22,793 bases of DNA from an uncultured Pelagibacteraceae bacterium (GCA_902608305.1 CACLNK010000010.1:1-22793), one strand, 5' to 3'; shown: positions 1 to 7,873, counted from the first letter of the stretch. Notes: generated by a model from the letters alone, not told the origin. Program-made: numbers and translations.

Positions 1-588
1 TATCCCAATAACGAAAACATTTATTTTATAATTGCAGATGTTGCTGGCAAAGGTATTCACGCTGGAATGGTAATGGCAAAAGCTTCTACATTATTTGAAG
101 TTTTGTCTCAAGGCAAAGTGGATTTAGATGAAATGGCTTTTCATATGAATAATGATTTGTTCAATACTAAAACTGGCGGTATGTTTGTAACTGGAATTAT
201 TGGAAACTACGATATAATTTCTGAAGAAATAAAATGGGTAAATGCAGGCCACCAACCAGCATTAATTAGACACACAAAAGGTAATTTTGAAGAGTTTGAA
301 TCTAAGTCGCCTCCTTTGGGAGTTATTTTTCAAAAAAACAAATCAGTCTACGAAGTTAATAAAAAAAATTTAAATGGTCATCGATTTTATTCATTTACCG
401 ATGGCCTATCTGAAAGTTTAGATAAAAATAATGAAGAGGTAGGAATTGAAGGAAGTAAAAAAATAATAAATAATAATTTTAATTCTAGTTTAGCAGATGA
501 ATTAGAAAATATATCAAAAGAAGTTATAAGTAATTCTAGTAAAGATAAACTTGATGATGATTTGACAATTTTGGTTATTGGAAGATAA
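1..588 (+). CDS. PP2C/SpoIIE-type serine phosphatase domain protein (5' end missing)
   Basis: The reading frame is open from base 1, so this is the C-terminal 195 residues of a longer protein; the first ATG, at 67, is internal. The visible part is a SpoIIE/RsbU-like PPM phosphatase domain, the kind that dephosphorylates anti-sigma-factor antagonists. It has the metal-binding motif DVAGKGIHAG at visible residues 13-22, then VNAGHQPALI, the SPPLGV turn, FTDGLSES and a terminal DDDLTILVI. These are the conserved blocks of the family, and the last Asp cluster is the usual second metal site. Any sensor or receiver domain (PAS, GAF, REC, HAMP) would lie before the window. The domain ends normally at a TAA, so the 3' end is intact. 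The fold assignment is firm; the signalling pathway cannot be told from here. Confidence 0.85.
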   Translation, partial: YPNNENIYFIIADVAGKGIHAGMVMAKASTLFEVLSQGKVDLDEMAFHMNNDLFNTKTGGMFVTGIIGNYDIISEEIKWVNAGHQPALIRHTKGNFEEFESKSPPLGVIFQKNKSVYEVNKKNLNGHRFYSFTDGLSESLDKNNEEVGIEGSKKIINNNFNSSLADELENISKEVISNSSKDKLDDDLTILVIGR

Positions 589-649
589 ATAATATTCTTA
601 AGGTTGTAATTATCAATAGAAGCCAGTTAAAAAGCCTAAAATGGTCATA

Positions 650-672
650 AAATATCTTTATGTGAGATATTT
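650..672 (+). terminator. weak AT-rich hairpin after the phosphatase gene
   Basis: An 8-bp perfect inverted repeat (650-657 with 665-672) encloses a 7-nt loop and is followed by a T-rich stretch. It lies about 60 bases after the phosphatase stop and before the lipoprotein gene, so it could end the upstream transcript. The stem has only one G-C pair, so it may equally be chance in AT-rich DNA. Confidence 0.3.
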
Positions 673-717
673 ATTTTGTTTTAATGAATAATATATTAAT
701 AATCATATTAGGGAGAT

Positions 718-1023
718 ATGAAGAAAAGTATTTTATTAATAATTACTTTAGTATTTTTAAATGCTTGTGCAGAATACACTGCACTAGTTGGCCCAAGTAT
801 AACTATGGCTAAATCAGGTAGTGTTATTCAAGCTAGCACATCTTATGCTACATCATATGGAATTAAAAAAACTTTAGGCTTATCTCCAACCGATTCTTTG
901 TTGGCTCAAAAAGAAAATGTTAGAGAGTGTCAAACAATTCACACCTCATCTCTAAATGAAATTTTTTTTGATACTTTGGATGAGATTGATTGTCTTCGAG
1001 ACCCATTTAGTATTCTTAAATAA
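718..1023 (+). CDS. small putative lipoprotein, function unknown
   Basis: This 101-residue protein has a type II signal peptide: two lysines, a hydrophobic stretch, then the lipobox LNAC with the modified cysteine at residue 17. It is therefore probably anchored in the inner or outer membrane. The mature part has a Ser/Thr/Ala-rich section around residues 31-58 containing GIKKTLGLSPTDSLLA, then two cysteines (near residues 70 and 92) in a more polar tail, which could form a disulfide in the periplasm. A purine-rich AGGGAG sits just before the ATG and supports this start. I do not recognise a named family. It stands alone between the phosphatase gene and the DadA-like operon, with about 100 bases on each side, so it may have its own promoter. 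Confidence 0.7.
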   Translation: MKKSILLIITLVFLNACAEYTALVGPSITMAKSGSVIQASTSYATSYGIKKTLGLSPTDSLLAQKENVRECQTIHTSSLNEIFFDTLDEIDCLRDPFSILK

Positions 1024-1123
1024 AATAAACATAAAGCATAATTAAATACAATTATTAATTGAGTGCGCTTAACTTGTTTATGGAAACATCAGCTTAGATG
1101 ATTTAGTCATTATAAAGTTAGAA

Positions 1124-2362
1124 ATGGAAAAAAAATTAAAAATTGGTGTTATAGGAACAGGTATTCAAGGAATTTGTAATGCATTATTTTTACAAAAAAA
1201 AGGATATCAGGTAACTTTGTTTGATAAAGATGAACCAGGCAATCTTTCAGCATCTTATGGAAACGCTGGTCATTTTTCTCCCTATGCTTCTATTCCTTTA
1301 AACAGGCCTGATATTTTAACAGATATTCCTGCAATGTTGTTAAGTTCATCTGGACCACTTGCATTGAAATGGAATTATGTTCCTAAAATGATTCCTTGGT
1401 TTCTAAAATTTTTAAAAAACTGTAGTACAAAAAATATGATGCATACTGCTAAATATATGCACCAGATATTAGATATAGCTTTACCTGCATACGATGAATT
1501 GTTTGAGGAGATTGATTTGTCTGGATTAGTAGAAAATAAAGGCATCATGTATATTTGGAATGATCAAAATCTTAAAAGTAGAGAATTAGAATTTAATATT
1601 AGAAATGAAATAGGAGCAGAACAGCAATTGTTAAATCAAAAAGAAATTCATGATTTAGAACCAAATATCAAAAAAATTTATCATGCTGGAGTTTTTTATA
1701 AAAAAGCTAGACATGCAAGAAATCCAAAAAAAATACTTTTAAAATTATTTGATCTTTTTCTAAAAAAAAATGGAAAATTTTTAAAGCTAAATATTAAAAA
1801 CATTGAATTTGATGGAGAAAAACCAATTTTAAAATCTGAAGCACAAACATTTATTTTTGATAAAATTGTAATTGCCTGTGGTGCTTTTTCTAAAAAATTA
1901 ACAGATAAGTTAGATGAAAAAATTCCTCTAGATACAGAAAGAGGTTATCATATTCACTTTAAAAATTGTGAACATTTAATTTCACGCCCTGTCGTGTTTC
2001 AGAACAGAGGTTTTGGAATGACACCTATGGAACAAGGACTAAGAGTTGTAGGGACTGTAGAATTTGGTGGTTTGGAAAATCCATTAAGCAAAGGTAGAAT
2101 AAAAAATTTGGTAAATAATGCTAAATATATGTTAGATGGATTACCAGATCATGAAGATGAATGGTTAGGTTTTAGACCAACATTGCCAGATTATCTACCA
2201 GTTATAGGGCCTTCACAAAATTATAAAAACGTATTTTATTCATTTGGGCATCATCACTTAGGATGGACGCTTGCAGCAATTTCAGGAAAGATCATTTCAA
2301 AAATGATTGCTAACAAAAATACTAACCTAAATCTAGAACCTTATAGTTCTAAAAGATTTTAA
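1124..2362 (+). CDS. DadA-like FAD-dependent D-amino-acid dehydrogenase
   Basis: This 412-residue protein belongs to the glycine/D-amino-acid oxidase (DAO) superfamily and most resembles DadA, which oxidises D-amino acids to 2-oxo acids plus ammonia and passes electrons to the membrane quinone pool. The N-terminal Rossmann dinucleotide site GTGIQG is at residues 11-16, with Asp34 at the end of the second strand where the FAD ribose binds. The block SASYGNAGHFSPYA at 42-55 matches the conserved FAD/substrate region of DadA-like enzymes. The C-terminal block from GFRPTLPDYLPVIGPS to GHHHLGWTLA is the typical second FAD-contacting segment. Length fits the family. It starts a unit with an EamA transporter 7 bases downstream and a 2-hydroxyacid dehydrogenase. 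The true substrate (D-amino acid, hydroxyproline or other imino acid) cannot be fixed from sequence. It is not the L-2-hydroxyglutarate oxidase LhgO that would complement the later GlaH. Confidence 0.8.
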   Translation: MEKKLKIGVIGTGIQGICNALFLQKKGYQVTLFDKDEPGNLSASYGNAGHFSPYASIPLNRPDILTDIPAMLLSSSGPLALKWNYVPKMIPWFLKFLKNCSTKNMMHTAKYMHQILDIALPAYDELFEEIDLSGLVENKGIMYIWNDQNLKSRELEFNIRNEIGAEQQLLNQKEIHDLEPNIKKIYHAGVFYKKARHARNPKKILLKLFDLFLKKNGKFLKLNIKNIEFDGEKPILKSEAQTFIFDKIVIACGAFSKKLTDKLDEKIPLDTERGYHIHFKNCEHLISRPVVFQNRGFGMTPMEQGLRVVGTVEFGGLENPLSKGRIKNLVNNAKYMLDGLPDHEDEWLGFRPTLPDYLPVIGPSQNYKNVFYSFGHHHLGWTLAAISGKIISKMIANKNTNLNLEPYSSKRF

Positions 2363-2369
2363 TAGTTCA

Positions 2370-3263
2370 GTGAAAAATAAAAACAACTTAGCTTATCTAT
2401 TATTATTTCTAACAACGCTTTTTTGGTCTGGTAATTTTATTGTTGGAAAAGCGGCAAGCTTTTATGAAATTCCACCTTTTTCATTAAATTTTTATAGATG
2501 GCTTTTTGCTTGGCTAATTTTATTTCCATTTACATTTAAAGAATTAATAAAAAAAAAAGACTATATTTTTAATAATATTGGTTTTTTTATAATTTTAGGT
2601 ATTACAAGCATAACTATCTTTAATTCAATTGTTTATTATTCTTTAAACTTTACACAAGTAATTAGTGGAGTTTTGATGATTTCAACAATTCCGGTCATGA
2701 TAATATTTATTTCATCATTATTAAAAATTGAAAAAACAAACATTTTTCAAATTCTTGGAGTAATACTGTCTTTAATAGGAGTTTTATTTATTATAACAAA
2801 AGCAGATATAGAGTTATTAAAAAGCTTAGATTTTAATAAAGGTGATTTAACAATGGTAATTGCCATGTTGTCTTGGGCAACCTATTCAGCTTTGTTAAAG
2901 AAAAAAAAATATGAATTAACACAAATATCTCTTTTACAGGTAGTCATTACTTTCGGTTTGCTTTTTTTAGTTCCTATATATTTTATTGAGATGAAAATGG
3001 GCCATCTAATAAAATTAGAACAACCTTTTTATTTAACTTTAACTTATGTTGTTTTATTTCCTGGTCTTGCGTCATTCTTTTTTTGGATCAAAGGTATTGC
3101 AATAATTGGAGCAAATCGAGCAGGAATTTTTTTACACCTAATGCCAATTTTTGGTGCTGTTATGGCCATGATCATATTTGGTGAAAAATTTATGTTTTAT
3201 CATTTTTTAGGTGCCATATTTATTTTGAGTGGCATAATTTTATCAAATAGAAAAAAAATATGA
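2370..3263 (+). CDS. EamA-family (DMT superfamily) transporter
   Basis: This is a 297-residue integral membrane protein with about ten hydrophobic segments in two tandem EamA halves (roughly residues 9-142 and 155-293), the normal DMT layout. The N-terminal TLFWSGNFIVGKAA and the first-half end GVLFIITKAD are typical of this family. Members export or exchange small metabolites, often amino acids or their derivatives. The start is a GTG at 2370, 7 bases after the DadA-like stop; no ATG nearby keeps the first transmembrane helix. The last four bases overlap the next gene as ATGA, so the two are translationally coupled. The setting between an amino-acid dehydrogenase and a hydroxyacid dehydrogenase suggests it moves a substrate or product of those enzymes, but this is inference and the direction is unknown. 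Confidence 0.85.
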   Translation: MKNKNNLAYLLLFLTTLFWSGNFIVGKAASFYEIPPFSLNFYRWLFAWLILFPFTFKELIKKKDYIFNNIGFFIILGITSITIFNSIVYYSLNFTQVISGVLMISTIPVMIIFISSLLKIEKTNIFQILGVILSLIGVLFIITKADIELLKSLDFNKGDLTMVIAMLSWATYSALLKKKKYELTQISLLQVVITFGLLFLVPIYFIEMKMGHLIKLEQPFYLTLTYVVLFPGLASFFFWIKGIAIIGANRAGIFLHLMPIFGAVMAMIIFGEKFMFYHFLGAIFILSGIILSNRKKI

Positions 3264-4207
3264 TTAAAGTTGCTATATTAGATGATTATCAAAATGTTTC
3301 ACAAGAATTTGTAGACTTAAAAAAACTTGAAGGAAAATATGAAATCAAAGTTTTTACCGAACCTTTTAAAAATGAAGAAGAGACAATAGAAAATCTTAAA
3401 TCTTACGAAGCTCTTTTAATAATGAGAGAAAGAACTTTGATTACAAAAAATTTAATCAAAAACTTAAAAAAACTAAAATTTATTATTACTAGTGGCATGA
3501 GAAATAAAGCCATAGATTTAGAAGCTGCAAAAGAAAAAAAAATTATAGTTTCAGGCACGGAGATAAATTCTAATCCAACTGCAGAATTAACTTGGGCTTT
3601 AATTTTAGGTTTAGCCAGAAACGTTAAGCTTGAAATTGATAATATGTTCCAAGGGTATTGGCAAACAACTATTGGGATTGAATTAAAAGGAAAAATTTTA
3701 GGATTAATTGGACTTGGAAAAGTAGGTTCTCAAGTTGCTAAAATAGCAAAAGCTTTTGGAATGCAAGTTGTCGCTTGGAGTGAAAACTTAGATTTAAACC
3801 AGTGTAAAAAATTAGATGTTCTTCCAGTTAGCAAAGAAGATTTATTAAAAACTTCAGATTTTGTTTCAATTCATGTTGTATTAAGTGATCGATACAGGGA
3901 ACTTATAAAATTAAAAGAGTTTGATATGATGAAAAAAACTTCTTTTTTAATTAATACTTCAAGAGGCCCAATTATTAATGAAGATGATTTAATAATAGCT
4001 TTATCAACTAATGTTATAGCGGGAGCCGGCATTGATGTTTATGAAAAAGAGCCATTACCATCAGATCACAAGTTACGTTTTCTACCGAATGCATTATTGC
4101 TTCCACATTTAGGTTATGTAACAGCAGAAAATTATTCTATATTTTATACGCAAATGTTAGAAAATTTAGAAGCTTGTATGTCTGGTAAACCAATTAGATT
4201 AATCTAA
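3260..4207 (+). CDS. D-isomer-specific 2-hydroxyacid dehydrogenase
   Basis: This is a 315-residue NAD(P)-dependent enzyme of the D-2-hydroxyacid dehydrogenase family, which reduces 2-oxo acids to D-2-hydroxy acids or does the reverse. The Rossmann motif GLGKVG is at residues 151-156. The catalytic triad is complete: Arg235 in NTSRGP, Glu264 in YEKEP and His283 in LLPHLG. The hydrophobic stretch NPTAELTWALILGLAR (105-120) is the usual interdomain helix. There is no ACT domain, so it is not a regulated full-length SerA. It overlaps the EamA gene by 4 bases. With the DadA-like dehydrogenase it could form a route from D-amino acid to oxo acid to hydroxy acid. Its 3' end overlaps the convergent methyltransferase gene by 9 bases. 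Family certain, substrate unknown. Confidence 0.85.
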   Translation: MIKVAILDDYQNVSQEFVDLKKLEGKYEIKVFTEPFKNEEETIENLKSYEALLIMRERTLITKNLIKNLKKLKFIITSGMRNKAIDLEAAKEKKIIVSGTEINSNPTAELTWALILGLARNVKLEIDNMFQGYWQTTIGIELKGKILGLIGLGKVGSQVAKIAKAFGMQVVAWSENLDLNQCKKLDVLPVSKEDLLKTSDFVSIHVVLSDRYRELIKLKEFDMMKKTSFLINTSRGPIINEDDLIIALSTNVIAGAGIDVYEKEPLPSDHKLRFLPNALLLPHLGYVTAENYSIFYTQMLENLEACMSGKPIRLI

Positions 4208-4909
4208 TACTTTTTTTAAAAAAATTTGATGATTGTTAACACATATAATTTTTAATTCGTGCTTAAACTCATATAAAAACTTATTAATAGATATCGCTGG
4301 TACATTTTCAGATTTTCCATATAAGTTACCATAAAAATAATCGTCACAAATTATAATTCCATTAACATTTAAAGCATTCCAAGAATTTTTAATATCTTTA
4401 TAAACTTGAGCCTCTTCGTGAGAACCATCAATATAAATAATGTCAAAACTTTCTTTATTATTTAAAAAAAAGTTATCTGAGGTACCTTTAAAAAAAGTAT
4501 ATTTTCCATCAAATTCTCTCATATTATTTTTGAAATTATTAAAATTTCTGAGTTGAATCTCTTCATAATTTTTGTCTTCCCAGACATCTACACAAACTAC
4601 TTTTTTTGTTTTAAAATTTTTTAGTATATATAGAGCGCTATTTCCTTCCCATGATCCTATTTCGAGATAAGAGAACTCTTTAAAATTTTTATTAATTAGA
4701 TTATTCCAATAATAAGCATTGATAGAGAAATAATCTGTTGAGGTATTTTTAGTTTTTAAAAAATTATTATGAGTTTTTTTGTGATTTTTTTTAAGATGAC
4801 TTAAAAACGGATGTTTAAGTCTATCAAAAATAAAATTTAATATAACATTCATACTTGATTTTTTTTTAAGCAAGTAATTAATTCTATAATAAAAGTTTAA
4901 TGAAAACAT
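4199..4909 (-). CDS. class I SAM-dependent methyltransferase, Methyltransf_24-like
   Basis: This 236-residue minus-strand protein has the class I methyltransferase core in its second half. Motif I is YLEIGSWEGNS at residues 81-91, Asp108 in CVDVW is the ribose-binding acid, the DGSHEEAQVYKDI block starts at 161, and the acidic IICDDYF loop is at 186-192. DGSH followed by a helix and a DD motif is typical of the Methyltransf_24 group, often encoded near glycan or surface-polymer genes. The first 60 residues are rich in Lys, Asn and aromatic residues and match nothing I recognise. An internal Met at residue 20 is an alternative start. It is the first of only two supported minus-strand genes, tail to tail with the hydroxyacid dehydrogenase, so it forms its own transcript. 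Acceptor unknown. Confidence 0.75.
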   Translation of the reverse strand: MFSLNFYYRINYLLKKKSSMNVILNFIFDRLKHPFLSHLKKNHKKTHNNFLKTKNTSTDYFSINAYYWNNLINKNFKEFSYLEIGSWEGNSALYILKNFKTKKVVCVDVWEDKNYEEIQLRNFNNFKNNMREFDGKYTFFKGTSDNFFLNNKESFDIIYIDGSHEEAQVYKDIKNSWNALNVNGIIICDDYFYGNLYGKSENVPAISINKFLYEFKHELKIICVNNHQIFLKKVLD

Positions 4910-4976
4910 TTCGAAAATAAATTGTAGTTTTTCTAATAGTATAATATTATTACTATTTTAAATCAAAATTAATTTA

Positions 4977-5351
4977 ATGAATAAAAAACAAGATACAAAC
5001 TTAACAGCTGAACAAAAAATAGTTTTACATGAAGAAGGAACAGAACAACCTGGCACTAGTCCTTTAAATAATGAAAAAAGAGAAGGCAGTTATCATTGTG
5101 TAGGGTGTGGAGCAAAATTATTTGAATCAAAAGCAAAATATGAAAGTGGGTCAGGTTGGCCATCTTTTTTTCAATCCTTGCCAGATGTTTTTGAAACAAA
5201 AACCGATCACCACTTAGGTTATGCAAGAACAGAATATCATTGTAAAAAATGTGGTGGGCATCACGGACATATTTTTGATGATGGGCCACAACCTACAGGC
5301 AAAAGATATTGCAATAATGGTATTTGCTTAATTTTTAAAACAAAAACTTAA
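4977..5351 (+). CDS. msrB: peptide-methionine (R)-S-oxide reductase MsrB
   Basis: This 124-residue enzyme reduces methionine-R-sulfoxide in proteins. The four zinc cysteines are present as CVGC (41-44) and CKKC (89-92). SGSGWPSF (57-64) and the GHHGHIFDDGP block (94-103) form the active site, and the catalytic Cys112 sits in KRYCNNG. The usual N-terminal LT-EQ and HEEGTEQP signatures are there, so the ATG at 4977 is well placed. The tail after the catalytic Cys reads GICLIF where most family members have a Ser/Ala in place of the second Cys; Cys117 might serve as a local resolving thiol, which is speculative. It converges on a glutaredoxin gene only 24 bases away, so two thiol-redox genes lie side by side on opposite strands. 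Confidence 0.93.
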   Translation: MNKKQDTNLTAEQKIVLHEEGTEQPGTSPLNNEKREGSYHCVGCGAKLFESKAKYESGSGWPSFFQSLPDVFETKTDHHLGYARTEYHCKKCGGHHGHIFDDGPQPTGKRYCNNGICLIFKTKT

Positions 5352-5375
5352 TTTTTTACCGCTAAATAGTCAATT

Positions 5376-5633
5376 TTAATTAGATAAAAGCTTGTTTAAC
5401 TCACCTTTGTTTTCTAAAGCTCTTAGTTCGTCGTAACCACCAACATGAAAATCTTCTATAAAGATTTGAGGAATAGTTCTTTTACCATTTGATTTTTTTA
5501 GCATTTCTTCTAATTTACTTTCGTCAAGTGCAACATTAATTTCTTTGTAAGGAATATTTTTTTTAGTTAATAATCTTTTAGCTGCATCACAGAAAGCACA
5601 CATGGGACCCATATAGACAGTAACGTTTTTCAT
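5376..5633 (-). CDS. grxC: glutaredoxin 3 (GrxC-like)
   Basis: This 85-residue class I glutaredoxin reduces disulfides and glutathionylated proteins in the cytoplasm using glutathione. The active site is C12-A-F-C15; most relatives have CPYC or CPFC, so the proline is replaced by alanine, which should change the redox potential. The cis-proline motif TIP (53-55) and the glutathione-binding GGYDEL (65-70) are intact, and the length is typical of GrxC. It lies on the minus strand, convergent with msrB, and has its own 5' region in the 5634-5910 gap shared divergently with the LysE exporter gene. Confidence 0.92.
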   Translation of the reverse strand: MKNVTVYMGPMCAFCDAAKRLLTKKNIPYKEINVALDESKLEEMLKKSNGKRTIPQIFIEDFHVGGYDELRALENKGELNKLLSN

Positions 5634-5854
5634 GACTTTTATATAAACATTTTTTTTTATATTGCTTTCCTTTTTTTAAATTTTAAAATTATCAAAAAAC
5701 TAAGGATTATAAAAAACCCAATTTGGGCGCTTTACTTTTTTTCTTGATTTTTTTTTAATCAAAAAAATTTACGTGTGACCATTTTACTTAAAAACTTCAA
5801 TAAAATAAAAAAAATGACTAATGCAATTTATGACCCCTATGATATTATTCTTTT

Positions 5855-5903
5855 TAGATAGTCCTATCTAGCCATCTTTAGCTCCCGGTTTTTTAGGACT
5901 ATC
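5855..5903 (+). promoter_or_regulatory. candidate RNA switch or operator upstream of the LysE-type gene
   Basis: Several perfect inverted repeats here compete for the same bases. A local hairpin pairs 5855-5860 (TAGATA) with 5865-5870 (TATCTA) around the loop GTCC. A longer-range stem pairs 5857-5866 (GATAGTCCTA) with 5894-5903 (TAGGACTATC), 10 bp with a 27-nt loop. The GTCC loop of the first hairpin can also pair with GGAC at 5896-5899, giving an H-type pseudoknot, and AGGA at 5895-5898 can pair with TCCT at 5902-5905. AGGA is the only Shine-Dalgarno-like sequence near the ATG at 5911, although its 12-nt spacing is long. The arrangement could control translation of the exporter, or be a protein operator in DNA. 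It matches no riboswitch consensus I can recall. The rest of the 5634-5910 gap holds only T/A tracts and a small hairpin (5717-5720 with 5724-5727). Confidence 0.4.
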
Positions 5904-5910
5904 CTCAAGA

Positions 5911-6525
5911 ATGCTTCCCCTAAATTATTTCCTTTTTCTTCAAATAATTTTGTTTCTTTTTATAACTCCCGGAACACCAAGAATTGTTATTATTTCTTAT
6001 TCAATGAATTACGGAGTTCAAAAATGTATTTGGGCAGCGTTAGGAGATATTACTGCAAATTTTATTCAAGCAACTCTTGTTATTTTTGTTCTTGGATCAT
6101 TTTTTTTAGATAATCCTAATTTTTTAAGCATTTTTAAGTGGATTGGAATAATTTATTTAATGTATTTAGCTTACGATGTTTATAAAAGTAAACCAAAGGA
6201 CATAAATTCACATGATTATTCTGAAAAAAGTATTTTTTCTTTCTTTAAAGATGGTTTTTTGGTTGCAGGAACAAGCCCTAAGGCGTGGGCTTTTTTTCCT
6301 TTAATTTTTCCTCAGTTTATTGATTTTAATTCTAATTATATTGTTCAATTTTTTATTTTAATAACAACTTACATGGTTTTAGATTTCCTATCTCTTATTG
6401 GTTATGCAATTCTTGCAAACAAATTAATTGTTTGGTTAAAAGCAAATCCAAAAATAATTAATACAATTTCGGCGTGTGTTCTGTTAACTATTGCTACTAT
6501 TCTTGTAATTACACAACAATACTAG
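5911..6525 (+). CDS. LysE/RhtB-family amino-acid exporter
   Basis: This 204-residue, about six-helix inner-membrane protein is of the LysE/RhtB type, which exports amino acids such as lysine, threonine, homoserine or leucine. The hallmark TPGTPR motif after the first helix is at residues 19-24 (TPGP in most members). It is followed by the conserved GVQKCIWAALGD region (35-46) where relatives have G-R-G---A-G. The mid-protein loop then FKDGFLVAGTSPKAWAFF (the family's F--G-----NPK---F) is also present, with TSPKA in place of NPKA. The length and ATG at 5911 fit the family's usual N-terminus. The 277-base leader holds competing stems that may govern it. It lies about 100 bases before the ABC-importer binding protein, which has its own likely promoter, so the two are probably separate transcripts. 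Substrate not predictable. Confidence 0.85.
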   Translation: MLPLNYFLFLQIILFLFITPGTPRIVIISYSMNYGVQKCIWAALGDITANFIQATLVIFVLGSFFLDNPNFLSIFKWIGIIYLMYLAYDVYKSKPKDINSHDYSEKSIFSFFKDGFLVAGTSPKAWAFFPLIFPQFIDFNSNYIVQFFILITTYMVLDFLSLIGYAILANKLIVWLKANPKIINTISACVLLTIATILVITQQY

Positions 6526-6560
6526 CAGCATTAACAAAAAATTATTTTGCTTATTGTTAC

Positions 6561-6589
6561 TTGCAAAGTGTTTAATTTCTTTATTTAAT
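6561..6589 (+). promoter_or_regulatory. probable sigma-70-type promoter for the binding-protein gene
   Basis: A -35-like TTGCAA (6561-6566, 4 of 6 matches) and a -10-like TTTAAT (6584-6589, 5 of 6) are separated by exactly 17 bases. Transcription would start near 6596, leaving a leader of about 26 bases that includes the GAGGGG ribosome site at 6613-6618. Such A/T-rich boxes occur by chance in this genome, so the call rests on spacing and placement. Confidence 0.4.
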
Positions 6590-6622
6590 AAGACATTAAT
6601 TAACTAAATAAAGAGGGGATAA

Positions 6623-7861
6623 ATGAAAATTAAAAACTTAATTATTACATTTGTTTCTGCAATCGCACTATTAATTTCTACTTCAGCAATTTCTTTTGCA
6701 AAAGTTGTTGGTGATAAAATTATATTAGGTGCAGCTGTTTCGCTAACAGGTAAATATTCATCAAATGGTGTTCACACTCAAAACGGTTATAACATGGCTG
6801 TTGACAGAATAAACGACATGGGTGGAGTTAAAGTTGGTGGAAAAACTTACAAATTTGAAATCATATATTACGATGATGAGTCAAATCCTAAGAGAGCAGC
6901 TCAACTTGCAGAACGATTAATTAGTCAAGATGGTGTTGAGTTTATGCTTGGACCTTACAGTTCAGGGTTAACTAAAGCTATGGCTCCAGTTACTGAAAAG
7001 TATGGAGTACCAATGGTGGAAGCAAATGGTGCATCTAGATCTTTGTTTACAAAAGGATACAAATATTTATTTGCAGTGTTAGCACCAGCGAACTTATATT
7101 TAGATGTAGCTATTAGAACTGCTGTTGAATTAAATGGTGGTAAAGGTGTTAATATTGCTATGGCATTCGAACAAGATGCTTTTTCTCAAGACGTGAGATT
7201 AGGTATTGTTGATGCAGCAGAAGATACTGGATCTAAAATCGTAATAGACGATAAATTACCTAAAGAACTTAATGATATGGCAGCTACTTTAGCTAAAGTA
7301 AAAGCAGTCAAGCCTGATGTTTTAGTTGTATCAGGTCATACAAAAGGAGCTTTAACTGCTATCAGACAAATCGCTGAAATGAAAGTTGATGTTCCAATGC
7401 TTGCAATGACACACTGCGATGCTGCAAAACTATCTAAGCAACATGGTAAAAATGCTCAGTATGCTTTATGCGCTTCTCAATGGCATAAAACATTAACATA
7501 CAAAGATGACTTCTTTACTGATGGTATGACTTATGATGCAGACTTTACAAAAATGTTTGATTATGCACCGCCATACCAAGCAGCTGAATCTTCAGCAGCT
7601 TTATTGGTTTTCAAAGATGCTTTTGAAAGAGCAAATTCTTTTGATCAAAAGAAAGTAAGAGATGCTCTTGCTGCTACTGATATGCAAACTTTTTATGGAA
7701 ACATAAAATTTGCTCCAGGTGGTCAAAATGTTTCTAAACCAATGGTATTATTTCAAGTTATCTGTGATAGCTCAGGAAAATGTGAAAACAAAGTTGTTGC
7801 TCCGCTTAAGTGGGCTTCTGCTAAGTTAATTCATCCAGTACCTAAGTGGTCTGAAAGATAA
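6623..7861 (+). CDS. ABC transporter substrate-binding protein, branched-chain amino acid (HAAT) type
   Basis: This 412-residue protein is a Peripla_BP_6 (LivJ/LivK-like) periplasmic receptor. A Sec signal peptide covers about residues 1-26 and ends with SFA before KVVG. The mature N-terminus, ILGAAVSLTGKYSSNG then QNGYNMAVDRIN, is the classic start of this fold. YYDDESNPKRAAQLAERLIS and the FMLGPYSSG hinge segment follow. Two late cysteines (CDSSGKC) may form a disulfide. A strong GAGGGG ribosome site lies 4 bases before the ATG. The gene is followed by a strong stem-loop and then the permease and ATPase genes of one operon, the usual way to make far more receptor than membrane complex. Ligand is probably a hydrophobic amino acid or related carboxylate, but HAAT receptors also bind amides, urea and aromatic acids. 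Confidence 0.9.
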   Translation: MKIKNLIITFVSAIALLISTSAISFAKVVGDKIILGAAVSLTGKYSSNGVHTQNGYNMAVDRINDMGGVKVGGKTYKFEIIYYDDESNPKRAAQLAERLISQDGVEFMLGPYSSGLTKAMAPVTEKYGVPMVEANGASRSLFTKGYKYLFAVLAPANLYLDVAIRTAVELNGGKGVNIAMAFEQDAFSQDVRLGIVDAAEDTGSKIVIDDKLPKELNDMAATLAKVKAVKPDVLVVSGHTKGALTAIRQIAEMKVDVPMLAMTHCDAAKLSKQHGKNAQYALCASQWHKTLTYKDDFFTDGMTYDADFTKMFDYAPPYQAAESSAALLVFKDAFERANSFDQKKVRDALAATDMQTFYGNIKFAPGGQNVSKPMVLFQVICDSSGKCENKVVAPLKWASAKLIHPVPKWSER

Positions 7862-7873
7862 CAGCCAATATTT

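Noticed and set aside
1075..1123. Small inverted repeats (TGTTT/AAACA and ATGA/TCAT) before the DadA-like gene
   Set aside because: Stems of 4-5 A/T-rich pairs are expected by chance here and no known riboswitch core could be recognised.
5056..5289. Minus-strand ORF of 77 codons
   Set aside because: It lies wholly within msrB, whose metal and catalytic residues are all present on the other strand; a shadow frame.
5744..5762. TTGATT / AATCAA hairpin with a T-only loop
   Set aside because: Six mostly A-T pairs in a homopolymer-rich stretch, with no gene end on the plus strand to terminate; likely compositional.
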